A DNA stretch of 64,000 nucleotides from Microbacterium radiodurans (GTDB lineage Bacteria; Actinomycetota; Actinomycetes; Actinomycetales; Microbacteriaceae), in contig NZ_VYRZ01000002.1 of the NCBI RefSeq assembly GCF_008710705.1, positions 868,001 through 932,000 on the forward strand, read 5' to 3'. The translations under genes were made by a program, and so were the position numbers. The notes below the pieces were generated by a model. It was given only the letters and a program-made list of their open reading frames with translations. It made no database searches and was not told where the DNA came from. Within the stretch, counting starts at the first letter, position 1, and each line of letters starts with the position of its first letter. This document shows, piece by piece, positions 25,780 through 35,882 of this stretch.

Positions 25780-26379
25780 TCAGACCGGAAGGATGTCGGG
25801 CAGTCCCGTGCGCAGCTCGACCGGGAGATGCGCCAGGTCGTTGTGCGAGACGAGAGTCCAGGGCCGTCCGGGGCGCTGCGCGAGCACGGTCAGTCCGCAG
25901 TGCGCCTGGTTGATCGTCAGCCACCGCCAGTCCGGTGCCTGCAGCACCTCGCGCACGAACCAGGCGATCACGAAGTTGTGGGTGATGAGCAGGTCGTGCG
26001 AGTCGGGTCGGCGCCCCAGGAATTCCCCGACCGCGTCGGCCATCTGAGCCGACCCGGCATCCGTCTCGGCTTCGGTGTACGAGCCGAAGAACGGTTCGTA
26101 TGACGCGGGCGTGTCGGGGGTCATTCCGGTCGGAACGCAGTCGAAGAGGAGCGACGACGCCTGCGGCGAGAGGGCGGGCAGCCGCTTGGCGACCGCGCGG
26201 GCCGTCTCCTGGGCGCGCTCGAGGGGAGAGTGCCACACGGCGTCGAGGGGCACGCCGGAGATGCGATCGGCGAGCAGCTCGGCCTGCCGCCGCCCGCGCG
26301 GTGAGAGCGGACCGTCCTCGAGACCGTGCTCCGCGTCCTGGTGCTCCCCATGGCGCACGAGATAGAGGTACTGCGTCAC
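25780..26379 (-). CDS. Histidine phosphatase family protein
   Basis: A 199-residue phosphoglycerate mutase-like phosphatase. The catalytic RHG lies at residues 9-11 (YLVRHGEH), followed by LSPRGRRQAELLADR, HSPLERAQETA and THNFVIAWFV with the second catalytic His. The substrate is unknown. It stands between the AKR-like gene and tauE on the same strand. Confidence 0.87.
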   Translation of the reverse strand: MTQYLYLVRHGEHQDAEHGLEDGPLSPRGRRQAELLADRISGVPLDAVWHSPLERAQETARAVAKRLPALSPQASSLLFDCVPTGMTPDTPASYEPFFGSYTEAETDAGSAQMADAVGEFLGRRPDSHDLLITHNFVIAWFVREVLQAPDWRWLTINQAHCGLTVLAQRPGRPWTLVSHNDLAHLPVELRTGLPDILPV

Positions 26380-26472
26380 GGAAGCTCGATTCGAAACGAT
26401 GAACAGGGCGCTTTCAGCCTACGACACGGCTCCGACACGGGTACGGAGATGCTCAGGATCGATCCCGCGCGC

Positions 26473-27489
26473 TCATTCCACGGCGCGGGCGACGTCGGCG
26501 AGGTGTCCGCGTCCGAGCCGTGTGCCGACCCCCTGGACGAGCTCCTCGACGTGGCCGGGGAGACTCGCGTTGACGATCGGGGCGGCGACGACGCGCTGCG
26601 CCAGGAGCCAGGCCACCGCGATCGCCGCGGTGGGAACGGAGAGCTCGTCGGAGATGCGGTCGAGCGCACGGAGCGCGCGCGTTCCCCGACGGTTCATCCA
26701 GGCGGCGAGCTGTGATCCGCGAACGCTGACGGAGAGACCGGCGCGATCGCGGTGGCGACCGGTGAGGTAGCCGTGCTCGAGCGCCTGCGACGGGGTCACG
26801 GCGAGACCCTGCGCCCCCGCGATCAGACGGATGTCGCCGTCGAACTCGGCACGGTGGAGCAGGTTGTACGGCACGTCGAGCGCCGCGATCCGCGGGTATC
26901 CGGCGGACGCGAGGATGCGGGCCTCGACGAGCTGGAGAGCCGTGTAGCCGGCAGCGCCGATCGCCCGGACCTTCCCGCTGTCGACGAGCCATTCGGCGGT
27001 GGCGAGGGTGTCTTCGAGGGCGGTGGTCGAGTCGGCCGCGGCATCCAGGTAGAGGACGTCGATGCGATCGGTGCCCAGCCGGGTGAGCGAGCCCTCCACG
27101 GCCCGGACGAGGTTGACCGAGCCGAGGCCGGGATTGTCGGGATGCGATCCGACGCGGACGGCGAGGACGAACTCGTCGCGCACGGCCCGGCTCTGCAGCC
27201 AGCGCCCGATGATGTGCTCGCTGCGACCGGAGGCGGAGGCGTCGGAGGTGTGGAGGGCGTTTCCCCCGCGCGCACGGTATGCGTCGAGGACGGCGTGGCT
27301 GGCCGAGAGATCGATCCGCCATCCGAACTCGGCACCGCCGAGGATGAGCGGGAAGATCGAGAGTCCGGTCTCGCCGAGCGGCACGCGAAGACGCGATCCG
27401 ATCGGCGGCCCGTGGACGGGGATGGGAGTCGAGGGGTGGGTGGCGGGCGCTCCGACGGGCTCGGCCTGGACCACCCGTTCGCCCGTCAT
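26473..27489 (-). CDS. Aldo/keto reductase-like protein lacking the catalytic tetrad
   Basis: A 338-residue TIM-barrel protein of the aldo/keto reductase superfamily (LILGGAEFGWRID, SGRSEHIIGRWL, NPGLGSVNLVRAVEGSLTRLG, ALDVPYNLLHR, and a cofactor-tail region near 290-325). The usual catalytic Asp, Tyr, Lys and His appear by alignment as His80, Ser85, Arg112 and Asp149, so normal reductase chemistry seems impossible. It may bind a nucleotide or act as a regulator. The ATG at 27489 follows GGAGGTG; the longer upstream reading lacks a better site. Confidence 0.78.
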   Translation of the reverse strand: MTGERVVQAEPVGAPATHPSTPIPVHGPPIGSRLRVPLGETGLSIFPLILGGAEFGWRIDLSASHAVLDAYRARGGNALHTSDASASGRSEHIIGRWLQSRAVRDEFVLAVRVGSHPDNPGLGSVNLVRAVEGSLTRLGTDRIDVLYLDAAADSTTALEDTLATAEWLVDSGKVRAIGAAGYTALQLVEARILASAGYPRIAALDVPYNLLHRAEFDGDIRLIAGAQGLAVTPSQALEHGYLTGRHRDRAGLSVSVRGSQLAAWMNRRGTRALRALDRISDELSVPTAAIAVAWLLAQRVVAAPIVNASLPGHVEELVQGVGTRLGRGHLADVARAVE

Positions 27490-27672
27490 GTCACACCTCC
27501 GCGTCAGCGCCGAGGATTCTTGCCGCGCTGCACCCCGGGCGCGCACTACGAGAGTAGGTCACGTTCGAGCCACCGCCGCGGATTATCGGGGCCGGGCCGT
27601 GAATTTCCGATAACTGTTTCATCACGGTCGCGCCGCGCGCGGCGGATCGGCTGCGGACGGGCATCGGGACGA

Positions 27673-27707
27673 CGGATGCCCGCCCCCGAACCGGGGACGG
27701 GCATCCG
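27673..27707 (-). terminator. Terminator hairpin after pnp
   Basis: CGGATGCCCG at 27673 pairs with CGGGCATCCG at 27698, extended inward by CCCC/GGGG with one bulged base. It lies 18 bp past the pnp stop. A further GGGCATC just upstream offers an alternative stem. Confidence 0.75.
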
Positions 27708-27724
27708 ATGACGTGCGACGCGTC

Positions 27725-29992
<2,268 letters not shown>

Positions 29993-30219
29993 GAGGTCTC
30001 TCCTTCTTTGTTTAGACTCGCACGCGCGTTTCGCGCACGAGATCGTGCGAAGGAGCGGAGGCAGATATGGGCGCACGGCATGGCCGCGTTACCGCCTGCG
30101 CTGGCCACCAGTGAAAGATCACCATCACGCGTCGCGGCATCGCGCGCGGAGATGGGAACCCACCACAGGGGACCAGCTTCCTGCCGGTTCCGCTCCCGGA
30201 GCTCAGTGTGAAATTGAGC

Positions 30220-30237
30220 GGTTGCCGATCGGCAACC
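30220..30237. promoter_or_regulatory. Perfect 18-bp palindrome between pnp and the DUF5302 gene
   Basis: GGTTGCCGATCGGCAACC is perfectly self-complementary without a spacer. It lies in the 290-bp divergent intergenic region, 46 bp before the DUF5302 start and 228 bp before pnp. It looks like an operator for a dimeric repressor; the binding protein is unknown. Confidence 0.5.
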
Positions 30238-30282
30238 TGCACCAGCCTACCAGCGGGCCTTCTCCGTGCGTATCCTGGCCGG

Positions 30283-30465
30283 ATGAGCGAATCAGACGAG
30301 ACCGACGGCGCTGCATCCGATGATGTCAAGCGCAAGTTCCGCGAGGCGCTCGAGAAGAAGAACGCCCAGCAGCGCACCGGTGAGGCCCACCTCGACGGCG
30401 GCGGCGCCGTGCACGGCGCCCACGGCGCCATGACGCGCCGCGAGTTCCGGCGCAAGAGCGGCTGA
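30283..30465 (+). CDS. DUF5302 family small protein
   Basis: A 60-residue polar protein. It contains DVKRKFREALEKKN, a His/Gly-rich middle and MTRREFRRKSG at the end, the pattern of the actinobacterial DUF5302 family. The ATG at 30283 follows the TCCTGGCCGG leader; a longer reading starts inside the intergenic region and is unlikely. The role is unknown; small basic proteins of this type are often ribosome- or nucleic-acid-associated, which is only a suggestion. Confidence 0.82.
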   Translation: MSESDETDGAASDDVKRKFREALEKKNAQQRTGEAHLDGGGAVHGAHGAMTRREFRRKSG

Positions 30466-30505
30466 GCGGGGCGCGGGTGGACTCGCGCGGCATCCGAGCG
30501 GCGGC

Positions 30506-30970
30506 ATGATCCCGACGCGGCGCACGGGCGCGACCCTGCTCGTCGCATACGTGGTCACGCTCGCATTCATCGCGCTGTGGCCCGAGCCCGTCGACCGCGG
30601 CGTCTCGCCTCTCCTCCACCGGCTCGACGAGATCGTCCCCTGGATCACCTACAACCGCGTCGAGGTCACCGCGAACGTCGCGCTGTTCGTCCCGTACGGT
30701 GCGCTGCTCACCTTCGCGCTGGGTCGTTCGTCGCACCTCGTTCTCCCCGTAGCCATCGTGACCACTGTCGGGATCGAGGCCGCGCAGACGCTTCTGCCCG
30801 AGCGCACGACGAGCGTCGTCGACATCATCGCCAACACCACCGGCGCCTGCCTGGGGCTCCTCGCCGCCTCGGCCGCGGTCGCCCTTCGACGCCGACGGGA
30901 GGCACGGGACGCCGCGCATCGTCCGGCCGGACGAATGGCCGTCGACGGGGTCGGCGAGCGGCGCGGCTGA
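30506..30970 (+). CDS. VanZ family membrane protein
   Basis: A 154-residue membrane protein with about four hydrophobic helices and VanZ-family motifs: ANVALFVPYGALLTF near 60-74, then GIEAAQTLLPERTTSVVDIIANTTGACLG split across the third and fourth helices. VanZ proteins are associated with low-level teicoplanin resistance in some organisms, but most are of unknown role. It stands 40 bp after the DUF5302 gene. Confidence 0.82.
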   Translation: MIPTRRTGATLLVAYVVTLAFIALWPEPVDRGVSPLLHRLDEIVPWITYNRVEVTANVALFVPYGALLTFALGRSSHLVLPVAIVTTVGIEAAQTLLPERTTSVVDIIANTTGACLGLLAASAAVALRRRREARDAAHRPAGRMAVDGVGERRG

Positions 30971-31065
30971 CCGGCTCTACCAGCCGAACGGCGGTGCGAC
31001 AAGCGGCACGCATCTCGCCGCGGAGGCTCCTAGCGTGGGTTCCATTCGACCCCCAGGAGGCATCC

Positions 31066-31611
31066 ATGGCCACGAACGGAAACACGACCACGCGCAACCG
31101 CCGCCGCCCCGCCGGCGCCGGCCTGACGTCCGAGCAGAACGCCGAGAGCGGCTTCCGCGCCTCGAAGGAGCTGAGCGAGAACGTCCAGCGCGTCCTCGTC
31201 GACCTCATCGAGCTGTCGCTGCAGGGGAAGCAGGCGCACTGGAACGTCGTGGGCCGGAACTTCCGCGACACCCATCTCCAGCTCGACGAGATCATCGACG
31301 CGGCGCGCGAGTTCGCCGACACCGTCGCCGAGCGCATGCGCGCGCTGCACGCTCTGCCGGACGGGCGGAGCGACACCGTCGCCGAGACGACGACGCTTCC
31401 GGAGTTCCCGCAGGGCGAGATCGACACGAGCGAGGTCATCGACCTCATCACCGCCCGCCTCGAGGCCGTCGTCGGGACATGCCGCGAGGTGCACGACGAC
31501 GTCGACGACGAGGACCCCACGACGGCGGACATCCTGCACTCCATCCTCGAGCGCCTCGAGCAGCTCGCCTGGATGGTGAGCGCCGAGAACCGCACCGCGT
31601 CGAAGAACTGA
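31066..31611 (+). CDS. dps: Dps-type DNA protection/ferritin-like protein
   Basis: Dps forms dodecamers that oxidise and store iron and bind DNA in stationary phase. The 181-residue protein has a basic, low-complexity N-terminus (NRRRPAGAG) typical of DNA-binding tails, then the ferroxidase segment GKQAHWNVVGRNFRDTH followed by LQLDEIID. The ATG at 31066 follows CCAGGAGG. A strong hairpin directly follows the gene. Confidence 0.93.
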   Translation: MATNGNTTTRNRRRPAGAGLTSEQNAESGFRASKELSENVQRVLVDLIELSLQGKQAHWNVVGRNFRDTHLQLDEIIDAAREFADTVAERMRALHALPDGRSDTVAETTTLPEFPQGEIDTSEVIDLITARLEAVVGTCREVHDDVDDEDPTTADILHSILERLEQLAWMVSAENRTASKN

Positions 31612-31626
31612 CGCTCCCCCGCGCGA

Positions 31627-31669
31627 CGACGAGGCCGCATCCGGATCGACTCCGGATGCGGCCTCGTCG
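31627..31669. terminator. Bidirectional terminator between dps and dctA
   Basis: A perfect 19-bp stem with loop TCGAC: CGACGAGGCCGCATCCGGA pairs with TCCGGATGCGGCCTCGTCG. It lies between convergent genes. Confidence 0.9.
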
Positions 31670-31678
31670 CGTCTGCGG

Positions 31679-33124
31679 TCAGCGCCGGAGCTGCTCCCGC
31701 CGCACCCGGGCGCGCTCCTCTTTGGCCGCCGCCTCGTCGAGCGCAGCCTCGCCGAGTCCCTGGGTCCCGACGGCGCCGGTGTCGTCGGACATGCCGTCGT
31801 GCCCACCGGTAAGCATCGACTCGGCGAAGGGGCGTTCGCCGGCCAGCACGGCGCGCGCTTGTTCGCGATCGAACTGACGGGTCCAGGTTCCGATGAGCAC
31901 CGTGGCGACGGCGTTGCCGGTGAAGTTCGTCAGCGCGCGCCCCTCGGACATGAAGCGGTCGATGCCGACGATGACGCCGACGCCGTTGACGAGGTCGGGA
32001 CGGTAGGCCTGAAGTCCGCCGGCGAGGGTCGCGAGGCCGGCGCCGGTGACGCCTGCCGCGCCCTTGGACGCGATGATCATGAAGACGAGCAGTCCGATCT
32101 GCTCGGGGATCGACATCGGCGCGCCCATGCCGGCGGCGATGAAGAGCGACGCCATCGTGAGGTAGATCGCCGTGCCGTCGAGGTTGAACGAGTAGCCGGT
32201 CGGGACGGTGATGCCCACGACGGGCTTCGAGACGCCCAGGTGCTCCATCTTGGCGATGAGACGCGGCAGCGCGGACTCGCTCGAGGAGGTGCCGACGATG
32301 AGCAGGTACTCGCGAGCCAGGTACTTCATGAGGCTGAAGATGTTCACGCGCGCGACGGCGTAGAGGATGCTGCCGAGCACCGCGACGATGAAGACGATGC
32401 ACGTGATGTAGAAGGCGATCATCAGGACGCCGAGGCTCACGATCGCGGCGAACCCCGTCTTGCCGACCACGGCCGCGATCGCGCCGAATGCGCCGATCGG
32501 GGCAAGCCAGAGGATCATCCCGAGCACGCGGAAGACCAGCGTCTGCAGGTGCTTGACGGCGGTCATGATCGGCGCGCCCTTCTCGCCGAGTCCCTGGAGG
32601 GCGAAGCCGACGAGCAGTGCGATGAAGAGCACCTGCAGAACGCTCTCGCCGGTGAAGGCCGAGAAGAAGGTGGTCGGGATGATGCCGAGCACGAACTCCG
32701 TCGTCGTCTTCGCCTCACCCGCGGCGCCCGCGTCGTAGGTGGCGCTCTGCATGTTGAGGCCCTCACCCGGGTGGATGATGTTGCCGACGACGAGGCCGAT
32801 CGCGAGGGCGAAGGTCGACATCACCATGAAATAGAGCAGTGCCAGGCCGCCGATGCGGCCGACCGTCGCCGCCTTGGCGATCGACCCCACGCCGACGACG
32901 ATCGTGCAGAAGATGATGGGCGCGATCATCATCTTGATGAGGTTGACGAAGCCCTTGCCGATCGGCTCGAGCCCCACGGCGAAGGTGGGCCAGATGAGCC
33001 CGACGACCGCGCCGAGGACCACGGCCAGGATCACCGAGACGTAGAGCCAGGTGTGCTTGTCCCAGGCCTGCTTGCCGCGCCGCGCGTTGTAGCCGGGGAG
33101 GCGGAAGGATGATGTGAGAGCCAT
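31679..33124 (-). CDS. dctA: C4-dicarboxylate transporter DctA
   Basis: A sodium- or proton-coupled DAACS-family symporter for succinate, fumarate and malate. The 481-residue protein has about eight transmembrane helices and the hairpin motifs GTSSSESALPRL and TGYSFNLDGTAIY. The substrate-binding GIDRFMSEGRALTNF and GNAVAT lie near 400-425. The C-terminal tail of about 50 residues is charged. The divergent sensor kinase and response regulator upstream suggest that C4-dicarboxylates control its expression. Confidence 0.94.
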   Translation of the reverse strand: MALTSSFRLPGYNARRGKQAWDKHTWLYVSVILAVVLGAVVGLIWPTFAVGLEPIGKGFVNLIKMMIAPIIFCTIVVGVGSIAKAATVGRIGGLALLYFMVMSTFALAIGLVVGNIIHPGEGLNMQSATYDAGAAGEAKTTTEFVLGIIPTTFFSAFTGESVLQVLFIALLVGFALQGLGEKGAPIMTAVKHLQTLVFRVLGMILWLAPIGAFGAIAAVVGKTGFAAIVSLGVLMIAFYITCIVFIVAVLGSILYAVARVNIFSLMKYLAREYLLIVGTSSSESALPRLIAKMEHLGVSKPVVGITVPTGYSFNLDGTAIYLTMASLFIAAGMGAPMSIPEQIGLLVFMIIASKGAAGVTGAGLATLAGGLQAYRPDLVNGVGVIVGIDRFMSEGRALTNFTGNAVATVLIGTWTRQFDREQARAVLAGERPFAESMLTGGHDGMSDDTGAVGTQGLGEAALDEAAAKEERARVRREQLRR

Positions 33125-33277
33125 TGCTCCTCCAGGTGAACAGTCGTTGTCCGGTGCCGACGTCCCTGTCGGCGCTCATTCAGGATGCGACCCGCGCCGA
33201 GACGCGAGGATTTGTGGTCGTATTGGTCACGGCGCGCGCCGAGGCGCGCTCCCGAGCGGTCGAGGAAGGGGCAGGCG

Positions 33278-34546
33278 ATGGCGACGAGAGCCGGACGCAG
33301 CGCCGCGTCGCGCGTGTTCCTCATCGTCGCGGCCGCGGTGGCGCTGCTGGCGGTGGGGATCACCGCCGTCCTCCTGATCGACGGGCACCGCACCGTTCGC
33401 GTCGAGGCCGAGCGAGTGACCCGAGCCGTCGCCGAGACCGTCGCCGACTCCGCCCAGGTGGCCGAGCTCCTCGCCGCCGGCGACCGGAGGGCGGCGTCGG
33501 CCGACCTGCAGCCGCAGATCGAGGCGGTCATCGACGACGCGCGCGTGGATTTCGTCACGGTGATGAATGCCGCCGGCATCCGCATCACCCACCGCGACCG
33601 CGACCGCATCGGCGAGCCGTACCTCGGGACCATCCCGAACGAGCCGGCGCCCCTGACCGAGGAGTTCACGGGCACCCTCGGTCCGTCCGTGCGATCGATC
33701 GTGCCGGTCGAGGTCGGCGGTGCCGTCGTCGGGTGGGTGTCGGTCGGCGTGACGGTCGGCAGCATCACCGCGACGCTCGGTCCGCGCATCCTGCTGGTCG
33801 TCGTGATCGCCGGGGTGCTCGTCGCGGCGGGGCTGATCGGCGCCGTGCTGGCCCGGCGCGCGATGCGCCAGGTGACGGGAGACCTCCCGGCCGGAGCGGT
33901 GCGCGACGCCGTCTCGTCGTACGAGTCGCTCCGCACCCTCGGCGAGGCGCTGCGCGCGCAGACGCACGAGCACGGCAACCGCATGCACACCGCCATCGCC
34001 CTGCTCGAGCTCGGGCGCACCGCCGAGGCGATCGACATCCTCGCCGAGACCTCCCGCCAGAGCCAGGTGCTCGTCGATCAGGTCGCGGCCCGCCGCGAGG
34101 GCGACCCGACGGTCGGCGCGCTGCTGCTCGGCAAGGCGTCGCAGGCGAAGGAGCGCGGCATCCGCTGGCGCTCCCGGATCGAGCCGAACGCACCGCGCTC
34201 GGTGCTCTCCCCCGTCGACGCGGTCTCGGTGGTCGGAAACCTCATCGACAACGCCATGGATGCCGCGGCCGCCGGCGACGAGCCTCGATGGGTCGAGCTG
34301 CGGATGACCCGCACCGACGAGGGCGAGCTCGAGATCGCGGTGGCCGATTCCGGTCGCGGCATCCCGCCGGAGCTGCATCGGCAGGTGTTCGAGCACGGCT
34401 TCTCGACGAAGCCCGCCGGGCGCGAAGGCCGGGGCGTCGGACTCGCGCTCGTATCGGCGATCGTCGAGGACGCCGGCGGCGTCATCACGCTCTCCGACGC
34501 CCCGACGACGTTCCGCGTCATCCTGCCGCCGAGGACGAGCGCATGA
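33278..34546 (+). CDS. CitA/DcuS-type sensor histidine kinase
   Basis: A 422-residue membrane kinase. Transmembrane helices at about 12-34 and 169-192 enclose an extracytoplasmic PAS/Cache-like sensor (DDARVDFVTVMNAAGIRITHRD). The dimerisation helix holds the phospho-acceptor His230 in QTHEHGNRMHT, as in the CitA/DcuS family. The ATPase has NLIDNAMDAA, DSGRGIP and GRGVGLALV. The ATG at 33278 with upstream GGAAGGGG is preferred over an earlier start. It overlaps the response regulator (ATGA) and is divergent from dctA, so dicarboxylate sensing is likely. Confidence 0.9.
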   Translation: MATRAGRSAASRVFLIVAAAVALLAVGITAVLLIDGHRTVRVEAERVTRAVAETVADSAQVAELLAAGDRRAASADLQPQIEAVIDDARVDFVTVMNAAGIRITHRDRDRIGEPYLGTIPNEPAPLTEEFTGTLGPSVRSIVPVEVGGAVVGWVSVGVTVGSITATLGPRILLVVVIAGVLVAAGLIGAVLARRAMRQVTGDLPAGAVRDAVSSYESLRTLGEALRAQTHEHGNRMHTAIALLELGRTAEAIDILAETSRQSQVLVDQVAARREGDPTVGALLLGKASQAKERGIRWRSRIEPNAPRSVLSPVDAVSVVGNLIDNAMDAAAAGDEPRWVELRMTRTDEGELEIAVADSGRGIPPELHRQVFEHGFSTKPAGREGRGVGLALVSAIVEDAGGVITLSDAPTTFRVILPPRTSA

Positions 34547-35229
34547 TCGGCGTCCTGCTCGTCGACGACGAGGCACTCACGCTCGACCTCCATCGCGAGT
34601 ACGTGGGACGACTCGACGGTTTTCGCGTCATCGCGGAGTGCAGCGGTGCCCGATCGGCCCTGCGCGCTCTTCTCGACAGCCCTGCCGCGGCCGAGATCGA
34701 TCTCGTGCTTCTCGACATGACCATGCCGGACGGTTCGGGGCTCGACGTGCTGCGGCACCTGCGGGCACGGGCACGCGGTGTCGACGTCATCGCCATCACG
34801 TCGGTGCGCGAGGCGGACGTCGTGCGCCAGGCCGTCAGCCTCGGCGCGGTGCAGTACCTCGTGAAGCCCTTCACCTTCGCGGACTTCCGCGAGCGCATGA
34901 CCCAGTACGCGCGATTCCGCGAGCGTGCCAGCGAGACCACGGGCACCACCACGCAGGCGGAGATCGACGCGATGTTCGGAGCGCTGCGCCCGACGACGGC
35001 GACGATCCCCACGCCCAAGGGCCTCTCGCCCGAGACGCTCGAGCGCGTCTCGGCGCAGCTGCGCGCGGGCGGGGCGCTGTCGGCTCGCGAGGCGGCCGAG
35101 CGACTCGGCATGTCTCGCGTCGCCGCGCGGCGGTACCTCGAGCATCTCGCCGACGCCGGACGCGCCGCGCGCGACCAGCGCTACGGCACGCCCGGGCGGC
35201 CCGAGACCGAGTACCGCTGGCGGAGCTGA
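34543..35229 (+). CDS. CitB/DcuR-type response regulator
   Basis: A 228-residue regulator with a receiver domain at 1-120, phospho-acceptor Asp58 (LVLLDMTMPDG) and the conserved Lys in YLVKPF. The C-terminal helix-turn-helix (LSAREAAERLGMSRVAARRYLEHL) is of the CitB type. It is co-translated with the kinase and probably activates dctA when phosphorylated. The repeat block follows its stop. Confidence 0.9.
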   Translation: MIGVLLVDDEALTLDLHREYVGRLDGFRVIAECSGARSALRALLDSPAAAEIDLVLLDMTMPDGSGLDVLRHLRARARGVDVIAITSVREADVVRQAVSLGAVQYLVKPFTFADFRERMTQYARFRERASETTGTTTQAEIDAMFGALRPTTATIPTPKGLSPETLERVSAQLRAGGALSAREAAERLGMSRVAARRYLEHLADAGRAARDQRYGTPGRPETEYRWRS

Positions 35230-35332
35230 CCGGCGTTCGCCGCGGCATCCTCGTCCCCACCCGGGCCCGGGGGTCCGCCCGGCTCGGGGCACGGTCCGGC
35301 TCGGGGCACGGTCCGGGGCCGAGCCGGACCCC

Positions 35333-35406
35333 GATGCAAGGGATCGGATGCGACACCCCGGCCCCGAAGGCCTCCCACCGGCGCGCCGGCCACGAACCCT
35401 TGCACC
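35333..35406. repeat. 74-bp palindromic repeat, copy A
   Basis: Starts GATGCAAGGG and ends CCCTTGCACC, the latter with one mismatch from the ideal CCCTTGCATC. The interior has CGGATGCGACACCCCGGCCC and the self-complementary CCGGCGCGCCGG. It shares most positions with copies B and C. Confidence 0.88.
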
Positions 35407-35551
35407 CCGGCCCCGGGGCTGGGCTGCACCCGGGACCGGTCCCCGGGGCTGGGCTGCACCCGGACCGGGACCGGGGCCCGGGGGTCCCCCCGGCTCGGGG
35501 CCCCGGCGGGCCACCCGGCTCGGGTCGCGGTCCCGGCCTGAGCCGGACCCC

Positions 35552-35625
35552 GATGCAAGGGATCGGATGCGACACCCCGGCCCCGACGGCCTCCGACCGG
35601 CGCGCCGGCCACGAACCCTTGCATC
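35552..35625. repeat. 74-bp palindromic repeat, copy B
   Basis: Arms GATGCAAGGG and CCCTTGCATC are perfectly complementary. The interior matches copy A apart from a few substitutions in the CGACGGCCTCCGAC segment. The offset from copy A is 219 bp. Confidence 0.88.
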
Positions 35626-35728
35626 CCGGCCCGGGGCTGGGCTGCACCCGGGACCGGGACTGTGGCCGGGATCGAGCCCCGGCGCGCCACAGGGCTCGGG
35701 GCGCGGTCCGGGGCCCAGGCCGAACCCC

Positions 35729-35802
35729 GATGCAAGGGAACGGATGCGACACCCCGGCCCCGACGTCCTCGCACCGGCGCGCCGGCCACGAACCCTTGCA
35801 TC
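35729..35802. repeat. 74-bp palindromic repeat, copy C
   Basis: Arms GATGCAAGGG and CCCTTGCATC are perfectly complementary; the interior differs from copy B at a few positions. The offset from copy B is 177 bp. All three copies have the same orientation and identical length. Confidence 0.88.
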
Positions 35803-35882
35803 CCGGCCCGGGGCCGGGACGGCCCAGCCCCGGCTGCACCCGCACCGGGCCGCACCGGCACCAGGCGGGCGCGGCACTCGGG

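Larger units (their letters stand above)
35230..35882. other. 653-bp gene-free, very GC-rich repeat block
   Basis: The region between the response regulator stop and the convergent glycosyltransferase stop holds no credible gene. It contains three 74-bp palindromic units, plus shorter direct repeats such as GGGGCTGGGCTGCACCCGG at about 35415 and 35444, and CGGCTCGGG/CGGGGC runs. Both strands translate to repetitive Pro/Gly/Arg-rich ORFs, which are products of the DNA repeats. Confidence 0.85.

Noticed and set aside
35333..35802. Possible CRISPR array
   Set aside because: Repeats are 74 bp with long palindromic arms, only three copies, unequal spacing of 219 and 177 bp, and no cas genes nearby.
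35181..35861. 226-residue minus-strand frame with three near-identical peptide repeats
   Set aside because: Both strands give conserved peptides because the 74-bp DNA repeats are conserved; composition is not protein-like, and the start lies within another gene.
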